NCBI RefSeq assembly: GCF_016909575.1
Contig: NZ_JAFBGA010000004.1
Coordinates: 124,001 to 188,000 of the forward strand
Length of the DNA stretch: 64,000 nucleotides
From: Streptomyces sp. HB132
GTDB lineage: Bacteria; Actinomycetota; Actinomycetes; Streptomycetales; Streptomycetaceae
Direction of reading: 5' to 3'
Each line of letters starts with the position of its first letter. Within the stretch, counting starts at the first letter, position 1. The notes below the pieces were generated by a model that worked only from the letters and a program-made list of their open reading frames with translations, ran no database searches and was not told the DNA's origin. Made by a program: the position numbers and the translations under genes. Positions 25,430-34,458 of the stretch are shown one piece after another.

Positions 25430-26853
25430 GCCACGGCGTGCGTCACACCGGCCGCCGCCGGGCGAGGAGCACCGTCACCCTCGGCTGCCTGCTCGCGCTC
25501 GTCTCCGCCGCCTGCACGGGAGGGCCCGAGGACACCCGGCAGTCCGGCGAGGAGAAGGACCCGGGGCCCATCGTCGTCGCCAGCGGGCTCGACGTCACCG
25601 GCTCCGGAAGCGTGCGGCAGCAACTCATCGAGGAGTGGAACCGCCTGCACGCCGGGTCGAAGGCGCTGCAGGCCAAGCTCGTCGAGCTGCCCGGCGGCGC
25701 CGACCAGCAGCGCAGCCAGCTCCTCGGTGCCCTGCAGTCCGGCAGCGCCCGCTACGACGTGGTGAACCTCGACATCACCTGGATCCCCGAGTTCGCCGAG
25801 GCCGGACTCATCAGCCCGATGCCGGTGGCTGAGACCGGTGCCGCCGACGACGCCGACTTCATCCGGCGGGTCCACGACACCACCGTCTGGAAGGACCGCT
25901 CGTACGCCCGGCCGTTCAACACCGACGTGGGGCTCCTCTACTACCGGCCCGACCTGCTGACGGAAGCCGACATCGAGGTGGACAGGCAGCCCAACGCCAA
26001 CTGGACGTGGGACCAGCTCTACTCCTCCGTCAACACCCTCGGGCTGAACCCGGTCCGGCACGACGACCTGGCGGGCTGGACCACACAGCTGAAGCAGTAC
26101 GAGGGGCTGACCGTCAACACCGTCGAGGCGTTCGCCGACGCGGGTGTCGAGCTCACCGACGGCCAGGGGAAGTACAGCTCCGACGCCGGAGAGCTGAAGG
26201 AAGGGCTCGACGAGCTCCTGGACCGCGTCGACCAGGGGCGCGTCCAGCCCGCCGCGATCACCTCCGACGAGACGGCCTCCCTCGCCGACTTCGCCGAGGG
26301 CCGCGCCGTCTTCCTGCGGCACTGGCCCTACGCCTACGGGGCCTTGGACAGCCTCATGGGCTCGAAACCGTATGCGGTGAACCGGCTGCCGGGGAAGGCC
26401 GTGCTCGGCGGACAGAACCTCGCCGTCACCGCCGGCTCCGCCCACGCCGACGGCGCCCGTGCGCTCATCACCTTCCTGACCTCACGGGAGAGTGAGCGCT
26501 GCCTGCTCGACGCGGGCTTCGCGGCGACCCGGGCCTCCGTGTACGGCAGCACCGCGAAGCCGTGCTGGCCCCGTGTCGCCGCCGCGCTCCGGCCCGCCGG
26601 TGACGCGCCGAAGGCGGCCAAGGGGGAGGGCGCACCGGAGGGGCAGGGGCCGAAGGCTCGTGCCGTGTACATCCGGATCCTGGGCGCGGCGCTGACCGAA
26701 GCGGTGCAGCGGCCGCGCACCCCGTACTACGGCGCGTTCACACAGGTGCTGCAGTCCCATGTGTACGCGCTGCTGACGGCGAAGCGGCCCGACACCGCAG
26801 AAGCCGCAGAGAAGCTCGACACGGCGCTGCGGGAGGTGTTCGCGGGCAGGTGA
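25426..26853 (+). CDS. Extracellular solute-binding lipoprotein of the EACC1-caspase operon
   Basis: 475 aa from ATG 25426, translationally coupled to the caspase gene. A signal peptide ends in the lipobox VSAAC, so it should be lipid-anchored outside the membrane. The body is an ABC-type solute-binding fold (PIVVASGLDVTGSG, YDVVNLDITWIPEFAEAGLI, ARPFNTDVGLLYYRPDLL). No permease or ATPase gene is nearby, so transport is unlikely. It echoes the SBP-like region in the caspase protein and may serve as its ligand-binding partner. Confidence 0.88.
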   Translation: MSHGVRHTGRRRARSTVTLGCLLALVSAACTGGPEDTRQSGEEKDPGPIVVASGLDVTGSGSVRQQLIEEWNRLHAGSKALQAKLVELPGGADQQRSQLLGALQSGSARYDVVNLDITWIPEFAEAGLISPMPVAETGAADDADFIRRVHDTTVWKDRSYARPFNTDVGLLYYRPDLLTEADIEVDRQPNANWTWDQLYSSVNTLGLNPVRHDDLAGWTTQLKQYEGLTVNTVEAFADAGVELTDGQGKYSSDAGELKEGLDELLDRVDQGRVQPAAITSDETASLADFAEGRAVFLRHWPYAYGALDSLMGSKPYAVNRLPGKAVLGGQNLAVTAGSAHADGARALITFLTSRESERCLLDAGFAATRASVYGSTAKPCWPRVAAALRPAGDAPKAAKGEGAPEGQGPKARAVYIRILGAALTEAVQRPRTPYYGAFTQVLQSHVYALLTAKRPDTAEAAEKLDTALREVFAGR

Positions 26854-26870
26854 CCGGCGCGGGCCGCCCC

Positions 26871-27878
26871 TCAGGCAGCCCCGTGGCACTCGCGGTACGA
26901 ACGACCCGAGCCGCACCAGCACGCCGCGCTGCGCGCCGGGGGCCACGGGACGGCGCGGCCGCGGGCCGCCAGCGTCGTGGCGTACTGGGGGAGCAGGTCG
27001 GGGTCGGACGGGGACGCGGCCTCCGACGCGGCGAACGCCTCGTAGGAGGGGACCGTGCCCGTCACGATGCCGAGATTCGGCGTGCCCGTGGCATGCAGAT
27101 CCCGCAACGCCGCCTCCAGGCGCGCCAGGTGGTCCTCGTGCGAGACGTACTCCTGGGCCAGCTCCGGGTAGGCGCTGAGGAGTTCGCGCAGCTCGTCCCC
27201 CGGCCAGTGCAGCACCGCGACGGGGAACGGGCGGGACAAGGCACTGCGGTAGGTGCCCAGCTCGGCGCGGAGCCGGTTGATCTCCGCCCGCAGCTCGCCC
27301 GGGTCCGAGGAGCCGAGGGCCCACAGACGCTTGGGGTCGTGCAGCTCGTCGAGAGGGACGGCGGCCGTGTGCAGCGCGTCGGTCAGCTCGTCCCACGCGT
27401 CATGGGCGACACCCATCAGCCTGCGCACCCGGTGCCGCCCGACCAGCAGCGACTGGGTGGCGTACGGGACTTCCTCGCCCGGGGCGAGGAGCAGCGTCAG
27501 CGCGGTCGAGAAGAAGTCGTGGGCCGCCTCCAGCTCGTCGTGAGCTTCGAGCGTCTCCGCGGCGATCTCCCACGGTGCCGCGTCGAGCGGGCCGGCGGTA
27601 CGGATGCCGTCGATGATCGCGCGGGCCTCCGCCTCGTGGCCGTACTCCCAGAGGTTGGATGCCTTGAGTGCTTTGACCAGGTGCGGGTGCTCGATGGTGA
27701 TGTCGGTGGAAACGAGCAGTTCGTCGTAGAGGGTGGTCGCGCGGGCGCGCTCACCGGCGAGCTCCAGATGGGCCGCGGCCTGGAGGAACAGCGGCTCGCG
27801 GTCCTCGGGATACTGCGCCGCGGTGCGCAGCAGGCGCTCGGCTTCGGTGGTGTGGTCTGCAGGCGTGTCGGGGCGCAT
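26871..27878 (-). CDS. SEC-C motif protein with helical repeats
   Basis: 335 aa from ATG 27878 (GTG 27884 possible). The first ~160 residues are TPR-like helices (EAERLLRTAAQYPEDREPLFLQAA). The C-terminus ends in a SEC-C zinc-binding motif, CWCGSGRSYRECHG, as in the tail of SecA. Its role is unknown in stand-alone proteins of this type, which are common in Streptomyces. Convergent with the EACC1-caspase operon (17 nt between stops). Confidence 0.85.
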   Translation of the reverse strand: MRPDTPADHTTEAERLLRTAAQYPEDREPLFLQAAAHLELAGERARATTLYDELLVSTDITIEHPHLVKALKASNLWEYGHEAEARAIIDGIRTAGPLDAAPWEIAAETLEAHDELEAAHDFFSTALTLLLAPGEEVPYATQSLLVGRHRVRRLMGVAHDAWDELTDALHTAAVPLDELHDPKRLWALGSSDPGELRAEINRLRAELGTYRSALSRPFPVAVLHWPGDELRELLSAYPELAQEYVSHEDHLARLEAALRDLHATGTPNLGIVTGTVPSYEAFAASEAASPSDPDLLPQYATTLAARGRAVPWPPARSAACWCGSGRSYRECHGAA

Positions 27879-28141
27879 GGCCACACGGTACTGCGGGACG
27901 GGCGTGAGGTGAGAGGGTGCGTGCCGGAGTGCTGATGAAGGCCACAGGGCGGAGGGAAGAACACTCGGCGCCCGGCCGGAACGCCTCCGCGGGAAGACCT
28001 GCCGGGAAGCGGCCCGCAGGGGGAGGGGCCCGGCGGCCGTGAGCCGCCCGCCGGCTCCGCCGGTCGCCGGAGGCCGATCGTGTATAACGGCTGAAGGACA
28101 CGACCGAGCGCGAAACGACGCGGAACGAAGGGGGAGGGCCG

Positions 28142-28474
28142 ATGAACGACGACATGAACCGTGTGCGCCGCGCGGTCGTCCGCCTCTTCCGCTCCGCCGC
28201 CCTCGTCGTCCTGTTCCTCACCGAGGTCCTCCTCGCCGAGGACGGCAGCCTCTCCGCCGCCGTCGCCCTCGCCGCCACCGCGGCCGCCGGCTCGACGCTC
28301 CTCCTCTGCTCCGTGATCAGCGCCCGCTGCGCCGCCCCCGTACCCCGTACGAGAGTGCGCACCGCCATGCGCGACCGGGAGAAGCGCACCGCGTTCCTCC
28401 CGCAACGGGACCCCGACGCCCGGGGCCGCACCAGGCCCCGAGCGCCCGGGACCGCCCTCCTGACGGCCGCGTAG
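28142..28474 (+). CDS. Small membrane protein (DUF6412-like) upstream of yidC
   Basis: 110 aa. Two hydrophobic segments (SAALVVLFLTEVLLAE and a longer alanine-rich one near 40-62) and a basic C-terminal tail. GGGGGAGGGCCG precedes the ATG. Small proteins of this kind directly precede a YidC paralogue in Streptomyces and are labelled DUF6412 as far as I recall. Probably a helper or cotranscribed membrane protein. Confidence 0.7.
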   Translation: MNDDMNRVRRAVVRLFRSAALVVLFLTEVLLAEDGSLSAAVALAATAAAGSTLLLCSVISARCAAPVPRTRVRTAMRDREKRTAFLPQRDPDARGRTRPRAPGTALLTAA

Positions 28475-28561
28475 AGGGCGCACCTTCCACGACCCTTCCG
28501 CGCGGGCCGTCCTGCCGAGTTCCACTCCCCGGCACGACGAGACCCCCCGGAGGGCTCACCC

Positions 28562-29332
28562 ATGTCCGCATTCATGTCCGCTTTCGCGAGCCTGGTCGGC
28601 GCGTTCGCCGACCTGCTCCAGCCCCTCTTCCAGAACGCGTCCACCGCCGCCGCGATCGTCCTCTTCACCGCCCTCGTGCGCCTCGCCGTCCACCCCCTCT
28701 CGCGGGCGGCGGCACGCGGGCAGAAGGCCCGCACCAAGCTCCAGCCGCAGATCGCCGAACTGCGCAAGAAGCACGCCAAGAACCCCGACCGGATGCAGAA
28801 GGCGCTCATGGAGCTCCACGCGCAGGAGAAGGTCTCACCCCTCTCCGGCTGCCTGCCGAGCCTGCTCCAGATGCCCGCCTTCTTCCTGCTCTACCACCTC
28901 TTCTCCAGCCGGCGGATCGGCGGCGACCCGAACTCGCTGCTCGGCCACGAGCTCTTCGGCGCCCCGCTCGGCGAGCGCTGGCACGACGCGCTGGCCGACG
29001 GCGGCCCCTTCGGCGAGCAGGGACTCGTCTACGCCGCGCTCTTCGTGATCGTCGCCGCCGTCGCGACCTTCAACTACGGCCGCACCAAGAGGCAGATGGC
29101 CGCGAACCCGGTCACGCCGGCCACCGGCCCGGACGGACAGCCCGTGCCGGGCATGGGCGCGATGACGAAGGTCATGCCGCTGATGTCCTTCCTCACGCTC
29201 TTCTCCGTGGCCTTCGTGCCGCTCGCCGCGGCCCTGTACATCGTCACGAGCACCACCTGGACGGCCGGCGAGCGCGCGTACCTCTACCGCGGGACCCCGG
29301 CGACCGAGGCGGCCGTCGCCCCCGCGGTCTGA
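28562..29332 (+). CDS. yidC: YidC/Oxa1 family membrane insertase
   Basis: 256 aa. Membrane insertase paralogue that helps place helices in the bilayer. The first helix ALVRLAVHPLSRAAARG leads into the charged cytosolic hairpin (ELRKKHAKNPDRMQKALMEL), followed by VSPLSGCLPSLLQMPAFFLLYH, the classic Oxa1 signature. Later helices at about 160-180 and 205-235. Shorter than the primary YidC (~430 aa in Streptomyces), so this is a secondary copy. 87 nt after the DUF6412-like gene. Confidence 0.92.
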   Translation: MSAFMSAFASLVGAFADLLQPLFQNASTAAAIVLFTALVRLAVHPLSRAAARGQKARTKLQPQIAELRKKHAKNPDRMQKALMELHAQEKVSPLSGCLPSLLQMPAFFLLYHLFSSRRIGGDPNSLLGHELFGAPLGERWHDALADGGPFGEQGLVYAALFVIVAAVATFNYGRTKRQMAANPVTPATGPDGQPVPGMGAMTKVMPLMSFLTLFSVAFVPLAAALYIVTSTTWTAGERAYLYRGTPATEAAVAPAV

Positions 29333-29482
29333 GCGGCGCGATGCGGCCAGGTGAACAGGTCCTCGGGTCCAGTGTGTGAACAGGGTCTTGCGGAGTGATC
29401 CGATGTCTTGGAGGATCGACCAAGCCTTTCGCTGGCCGCAACCCACCGACGGGCTCGATCTCGACCAAGGAGAGATGGACCG

Positions 29483-30343
29483 TTGAAGCTTCTTCGTGTG
29501 GGTACGGCGGGCTCGGAACGCCCCGCACTCCTTGACCGTAACGGGACCTTGCGTGACCTTTCGGGCCTCGTCACCGACATCGACGGCGAGCTCCTCGCCG
29601 ACGCCTCGGCGCTGGCCCGCGTGCGCGAGGCGGCACAGACGCCCGACGTCCTGCCTCCGCTCGACGCGAACGGCCTCCGGATCGGGCCGCCCGTCGGGCG
29701 GATCGGCAAGATCGTGTGCATCGGGCTGAACTACCACGACCACGCCGCCGAGACCGGGGCCGCGATCCCGGACGAGCCGATCCTGTTCTTCAAGGCCCCC
29801 GACACCGTCGTGGGGCCCGAGGACACGGTCCTCGTGCCGCGCGGCAGCCGGAAGACCGACTGGGAGGTCGAGCTCGCCGTCGTGATCGGCCGTACCGCCC
29901 GCTACCTGGACACCGCCGAGCAGGCGATCGGGCACGTCGCCGGATACGCGACCGCGCACGACGTCTCCGAGCGGGAATTCCAGATCGAGCGCGGCGGCAC
30001 CTGGGACAAGGGCAAGAACTGCGAGACGTTCAACCCGCTGGGGCCCTGGCTCGTCACGGCGGACGAGGTGCCCGACCCACAGGCGCTGCCCCTGAGGCTG
30101 TGGGTCAACGGGGAACTGAAGCAGGACGGCACGACGGCCGACCAGATCTTCCCGGTCGGCGAGGTCGTGCGCTACCTGAGCCACTTCATGACGCTCTACC
30201 CGGGCGACATCATCAACACGGGTACCCCGGCCGGGGTGGCCATGGGCCGGCCCGAGCCGAAGCCGTACCTCCGGGCCGGAGACGTGGTGGAACTGGAAGT
30301 GGAGGGGCTGGGGCGCCAGCGCCAGGAACTCAAGGACGCGTAG
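29483..30343 (+). CDS. Fumarylacetoacetate hydrolase family protein
   Basis: 286 aa from TTG 29483, chosen because AAGGAGAG lies 8 nt upstream and the N-terminus MKLLRVGTAGSERPALLD is the usual one. FAH-fold metal-dependent hydrolase/isomerase: CIGLNYHDHAAETG, FKAPDTVVGP, WEVELAVVIG (metal ligands), and YPGDIINTGTPAGVAMG near the end. Family members cut C-C bonds in aromatic or keto-acid breakdown; the substrate here cannot be told. No pathway partners are adjacent. Confidence 0.9.
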   Translation: MKLLRVGTAGSERPALLDRNGTLRDLSGLVTDIDGELLADASALARVREAAQTPDVLPPLDANGLRIGPPVGRIGKIVCIGLNYHDHAAETGAAIPDEPILFFKAPDTVVGPEDTVLVPRGSRKTDWEVELAVVIGRTARYLDTAEQAIGHVAGYATAHDVSEREFQIERGGTWDKGKNCETFNPLGPWLVTADEVPDPQALPLRLWVNGELKQDGTTADQIFPVGEVVRYLSHFMTLYPGDIINTGTPAGVAMGRPEPKPYLRAGDVVELEVEGLGRQRQELKDA

Positions 30344-30368
30344 AGCACGCCCCCGAGGGCGCGCACGC

Positions 30369-30404
30369 GCGAACGGCCGCCGGGGCACCCCGGCGGCCGT
30401 TCGC
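30369..30404. terminator. Bidirectional terminator hairpin
   Basis: Perfect 17-bp inverted arms (30369-30385 and 30388-30404) built on GCGAACGGCCGCCGGGG, between the convergent FAH-family and GlcG-like genes. Typical strong GC hairpin; the central pairs would open to make the loop. Confidence 0.7.
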
Positions 30405-30417
30405 GGTACACCGGACC

Positions 30418-30897
30418 TCAGTCCCGGGGGCGCGAGGTGAACTGCTCCAGCGCCTCCACCACCAGTGCGTGGTCCTCGGCCTGCGGCAGCCCCGAGACCG
30501 TCACCGAGCCGATCACTCCGGCACCCTCCACGGCGATGGGGAACGAGCCGCCGTGCGCGGCGTACGTGTCCGGGTCCAGCCGCGAGGACTGCTCGAACGT
30601 GGTGCCCTTCGCCCGGAAGCGCGTACCGACCAGGTAGGAGCTCTCCCCGTACCGCTCCACCACCTTCCGCTTACGGTCGATCCAGGCGTCGTTGTCCGCG
30701 CTCGAACCCGGCAGCGCCGCGTGGAACAGCTGCTGGCCGCCCCGCCGGATGTCGATCGCGACCGGTGCGTGCCGTTCACGGGCCAGCGCGACCAGCAGGC
30801 CGCCCAGCGCGTACGCGTCGTCGTAGCCGAAACGCGGCAGCGTCAGACGCCGCTCCTGCGCGATCAGCTCGGAGATGGTCGGAGCGTCGGGGCTCAT
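30418..30897 (-). CDS. GlcG/HbpS-like (heme-degrading domain) protein
   Basis: 159 aa. Contains the GlcG/HbpS fold pattern: YALGGLLVALARERHAPVAIDI, a DNDAWIDRKRKVVERYG helix and AHGGSFPIAVEGAGVIGSVTVSGLPQAEDHALV, the glycine-rich end. Related proteins bind heme or cobalamin-type ligands. ATG 30897 overlaps the stop of the upstream oxidoreductase (ATGA), so the two are translated together. Confidence 0.88.
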   Translation of the reverse strand: MSPDAPTISELIAQERRLTLPRFGYDDAYALGGLLVALARERHAPVAIDIRRGGQQLFHAALPGSSADNDAWIDRKRKVVERYGESSYLVGTRFRAKGTTFEQSSRLDPDTYAAHGGSFPIAVEGAGVIGSVTVSGLPQAEDHALVVEALEQFTSRPRD

Positions 30898-32000
30898 GCG
30901 TGCTGCTCCTCGTCGTGGTGGGGAAGAAGGGTCACTGACACGCCCTCGCGGGCCGAGCGCCGCGCCGCTTCCAGGACGTCCAGCGCGGCGGCGGCCTGCG
31001 CCGCCGTCACCGGGTTGCCGCCCTCGCCGCGCAGCGCGGCGGCCACGGCGGCGTAGTAGGCGGGATAGTCGCCCGGGAGCGTACGGACCGGGTCGCCGCC
31101 GCCGGTCAGCGGGGACTCCCCGGAACCGACCCTGCCCCACAGCTCCTCCGGCTCCACGCCCCACGGCTCGCCCGCCGTCGGGCGCGCCCCGTCACGCAGG
31201 GCGGCCTCCTGCGGGTCCAGGCCGTACTTCACGTAGCCCGCCTTCGAACCGAGTACCCGGAAACGCGGGCCGAGCTGCGCCGTTGTGGCGCTCGCGTACA
31301 GATGCGAGCGCACCCCGTTGGCGTGGGTGACCGCGATGAACGTGTCGTCGTCGGCCGCCGCGCCCGGGCGGCGTACGTCGGACTCCGCGTACACCTGCAC
31401 CGCGGGCCCGAACAGGGTGAGCGCCTGGTCGACGACATGGCTTCCCAGGTCGAACAGCAGCCCGCCGATCTCCTCCGGGTCACCCGACTCGCGCCAGCCG
31501 CCCTTCAGCTGCGGACGCCACCGCTCGAAGCGGGACTCGAAACGCTGCACCTCACCGAGCTCACCGTCCTCGATCAGCCCGGCGAGCGTGAGGAAGTCGT
31601 TGTCCCAGCGGCGGTTCTGGAACACGGAGAGCAGCAGCCCCCGCTCCGCGGCCAGCGCTGCCAGCTCTCGGGCCTCGGCGGCCGTACCGGCGAGCGGCTT
31701 GTCCACCACCACCGGCAGCCCCGCCTCCAGGGCCGCCCTCGCGAGCGGGACATGGGTCTTGTTCGGCGAGGCGATCACGACGAGGTCCAGCTCGTCCGCG
31801 CGCGGCCACAGCTCGTCCGGCGAGGCCGCGACCCGCACGCCGGGGAACTCCGCGCGGGCCTGCGCCCGACGCTCCGCGTTCGACGTGACGACCGTGTCGA
31901 GGACGAGGCCCTCGGTCGCGGATACCAGCGGGGCGTGGAAGACGGAACCCGCCAGGCCGTAGCCGACGAGCCCGACGCGGAGAGGAGCGTTGGCAGTCAT
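30894..32000 (-). CDS. Gfo/Idh/MocA family oxidoreductase
   Basis: 368 aa from ATG 32000. NAD(P)-binding Rossmann start RVGLVGYGLAGSVFHAPL, the EKP-type motif as VVVDKPLAGTAAEA, and the C-terminal dimer domain with GGLLFDLGSHVVDQAL. Acts on sugar or inositol-like substrates in most family members. It is divergent from a ROK-type repressor, which suggests sugar control. Coupled to the GlcG-like gene downstream. Confidence 0.92.
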   Translation of the reverse strand: MTANAPLRVGLVGYGLAGSVFHAPLVSATEGLVLDTVVTSNAERRAQARAEFPGVRVAASPDELWPRADELDLVVIASPNKTHVPLARAALEAGLPVVVDKPLAGTAAEARELAALAAERGLLLSVFQNRRWDNDFLTLAGLIEDGELGEVQRFESRFERWRPQLKGGWRESGDPEEIGGLLFDLGSHVVDQALTLFGPAVQVYAESDVRRPGAAADDDTFIAVTHANGVRSHLYASATTAQLGPRFRVLGSKAGYVKYGLDPQEAALRDGARPTAGEPWGVEPEELWGRVGSGESPLTGGGDPVRTLPGDYPAYYAAVAAALRGEGGNPVTAAQAAAALDVLEAARRSAREGVSVTLLPHHDEEQHA

Positions 32001-32013
32001 GCGAACCACTTAA

Positions 32014-32026
32014 GCAACGCTGTTGC
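32014..32026. promoter_or_regulatory. Candidate ROK operator
   Basis: GCAAC-GCT-GTTGC, a perfect 5-bp inverted repeat with 3-nt spacer, sits 14 nt before the oxidoreductase start and 48 nt before the ROK gene start. A natural place for repression of both genes. Confidence 0.4.
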
Positions 32027-32073
32027 CAAAGTGCAAGCGATGGGGACAATGGAGGCGTGAACAGGAGCAGCAG

Positions 32074-33255
32074 GTGAACAGGAGCGGCAGCAGGAGCGGC
32101 GGGGCCAACATGCCGACCCTGCGCCACCACAACGCGTCGCTCGTCCTCGACCTGCTCCGCGTGGCCGGTGAGCAGGGCATCAGCCGGCTGGAACTCGCCG
32201 AGCGCACGGGGCTCACCCCGCAGGCCGTCAGCAAGATCACCGCCAGGCTCCGCACGGAGGGCCTCGCCGCCGAGGCCGGCCGGCTGGCCTCCACCGGCGG
32301 CAAGCCCCGCACCGTTCTGCGGCTGGTCCCGGACGCCGGATACGCCGTCGGGCTCCACCTGGACCGTGATGAACTCACGGCCGTCCTGGCCGATCTCGCC
32401 GGCACCACGGTCGCGACCCGCACCTTCCCGCTCGACCTCGGGGCCCCGGCCGCCGAGGTCCTCGCCACCGCCGCCCACGCGGTGCGGACGGTACGGGCGG
32501 ACGCACCCGAGACCCCCCTGGCCGCGGCCAGGCAGGTCTTCGGCGTGGGCGCCGCCCTGCCCGGCCCGCTCGACCACCGCAGCGGTGTGCTGCACCGGGT
32601 CACCGGCTTCCCCCGCTGGGACGGCTACCCGCTGCGCGACGCCCTCGCCGAGCGCACCGGGCTGCCGGTCGTCGTGGACAAGGACACCAACGCCGCCGCC
32701 CTCGGCCTCGCCCTGCGGGAACGCGCCGGGGCCGACTTCGTCTACCTCCACCTGGGCACCGGCCTCGGCGCCGGGCTCGTCCTCGGAGGGGTCCTGCACC
32801 GCGGGGCCCGGACCGGCGCCGGAGAGTTCGGCCACCAGACCCTCCAGTTGGACGGCCCCCCGTGCGACTGCGGCGGGCGCGGCTGCATCGAGGCGCTCTG
32901 CCTGACCGCCGTCGCCCGCGGCGACATCCCCGAGGCGGCCAGGATCCTCGGTGCGGGTGCCGCCAACCTCGTCGGGCTGCTCGACATCGACCGGGTCGTC
33001 CTCGGCGGCCGTACCGTCGCCGCCCACGAGGGCGCCTATGTGCGCGGCGTCCGGGCCGTCATCGAGGAGCGCGCCCGCCGGGAGGGCGTCACCGCATCCG
33101 TACCCGTCACCGTGGCCGGCGGCGGCGACCGCCCCGTCGCCGAGGGGGCGGCCCAACTGGTCCTCGCCCCGCTCTTCGGCCGGGCGGGCGAGGACGGCGG
33201 CGAACGGGGCCGGGCACCGGCCGGCCCGCCGGACAAGGCCGATCGGGCGGATTAG
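32074..33255 (+). CDS. ROK family transcriptional regulator
   Basis: 393 aa from GTG 32074, preceded by AGGAG at 6 nt. An N-terminal MarR-like winged helix (LVLDLLRVAGEQGISRLELAERTGLTPQ) precedes a sugar-kinase-like ROK domain. The ROK zinc motif is CDCGGRGCIE, preceded by GEFGHQTLQ; the phosphate loop is LHLGTGLGAGLVLGG. Lone ROK repressors respond to sugars. Divergent to the Gfo/Idh/MocA gene, its probable target. Confidence 0.92.
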   Translation: MNRSGSRSGGANMPTLRHHNASLVLDLLRVAGEQGISRLELAERTGLTPQAVSKITARLRTEGLAAEAGRLASTGGKPRTVLRLVPDAGYAVGLHLDRDELTAVLADLAGTTVATRTFPLDLGAPAAEVLATAAHAVRTVRADAPETPLAAARQVFGVGAALPGPLDHRSGVLHRVTGFPRWDGYPLRDALAERTGLPVVVDKDTNAAALGLALRERAGADFVYLHLGTGLGAGLVLGGVLHRGARTGAGEFGHQTLQLDGPPCDCGGRGCIEALCLTAVARGDIPEAARILGAGAANLVGLLDIDRVVLGGRTVAAHEGAYVRGVRAVIEERARREGVTASVPVTVAGGGDRPVAEGAAQLVLAPLFGRAGEDGGERGRAPAGPPDKADRAD

Positions 33256-33446
33256 GACGCCCGAACGGCCGGTCCGGACCGCCGGCGGGTGGCGGCCCCC
33301 GGCGGGCGCGTGGCAGCGTCGCCGACCGAAACGTACTGCCACGGCCGTACGGCCGGCCGCGCGTGGCGGCGTCGCCGCTCCAGCCGACGGCACCGCGCCC
33401 CGGCCGCTCGCCCCGGCCGCGTTCGCGAGCAGCGAAGGGTGACCCC

Positions 33447-34316
33447 ATGTCCGCCAGACCCCCCGCACGACTGCGCGACGGCCGCGCCCTGACCCGCCTC
33501 GGACTGGCCGCCGGACTGGTCGTCCCGGCCGGCCTCCTCGGCGCCCCGGCCGCCATCGCCATCCCGGTCACCGCCCCCGCCGTGTCCGGCATCGCGGCGA
33601 CCGCCGCCGGCCCGGAGTTCCCCGCGTGCGGTGATCCGGACGGCGAGGACTTCCCCATCGAGACCCGGATCCACGGCGGCCCCGACACCTATGCCTCCGG
33701 CGGCGGCTACGGGACCTGGTACCTCGACCTCACCAACACCACCTCCGGCTCCTGCCGCTCCATCCACCCCGTCCTGGTGCTCGCCGACGAGGACCGGACG
33801 CTCACGGCCGAACAGATCCAACTGCAGTTCACCGAGCGGGCCCACCCCGACGAGGAACACCGGGTGAGCTGGGAGTCCACCGACCGCGACGAGCAGATCG
33901 GCGTCTTCGGCAGCGGGGAGCAGGGCGACGACTTCCCCGGCTTCACCGTCCCCGCGAAGAAGACCGTCACCGTCGAGGTCCGGATGGCGTTCACCTCCGA
34001 CACCCGGCCGGGGACGGTCACCGCCCGCGCCGCCATCGTCCAGCGCCGCGCCGCCCAGGACGGTGCCGGGCAGGCCGGCAGCGCCGCCGACGGCGACTGG
34101 GTCGGTGAATCCGCCGCCTACTCCTTCGTCATCGTCGAGGGCGGCATCGAGGCACCCGAGGACACCGGCAGCACGGCGGAGGCGGACGGCGGCCGCGAAC
34201 TCGCCCGCACCGGCCGGGCCCACGCACGCTGGGCGGGCCTGGCATCCGGGGCACTCCTCCTCGCCGGAGCCGCCGCCATGGTCCACGCCAGGCGGCTGCG
34301 CGGAGCCGGCCGCTGA
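33447..34316 (+). CDS. Secreted surface protein with LAxTG-type sorting signal
   Basis: 289 aa. Signal peptide (LGLAAGLVVPAGLLGAPAAIA), a beta-rich middle with two cysteines (FPACGDPDG ... TSGSCRSIHP), then a C-terminal LARTG motif, a hydrophobic helix (WAGLASGALLLAGAAAMV) and a basic tail. LAxTG is the motif used by actinobacterial class E sortases. GAAGGGTGA precedes ATG 33447. The 190-nt gap from the ROK gene holds nothing else I can see. Confidence 0.8.
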   Translation: MSARPPARLRDGRALTRLGLAAGLVVPAGLLGAPAAIAIPVTAPAVSGIAATAAGPEFPACGDPDGEDFPIETRIHGGPDTYASGGGYGTWYLDLTNTTSGSCRSIHPVLVLADEDRTLTAEQIQLQFTERAHPDEEHRVSWESTDRDEQIGVFGSGEQGDDFPGFTVPAKKTVTVEVRMAFTSDTRPGTVTARAAIVQRRAAQDGAGQAGSAADGDWVGESAAYSFVIVEGGIEAPEDTGSTAEADGGRELARTGRAHARWAGLASGALLLAGAAAMVHARRLRGAGR

Positions 34317-34458
34317 TCCGGTACGGCGGCTCCCCGTGATCAGCCGGTTCCGTCCGGCGGAGGGGGCGGCCTAATATCGGGGCGTCGGCGCTGCACAACG
34401 CGGTGCCGCCGGCGTCCAGCACCTCGAGTGCACAGCGCGTACGGCAGGAGCCCGTCAC

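Noticed and set aside
22727..26853. An ABC sugar transporter, from the binding-protein similarity
   Set aside because: No permease or ATPase gene is adjacent, and one SBP-like region is fused to a caspase and a vWA domain.
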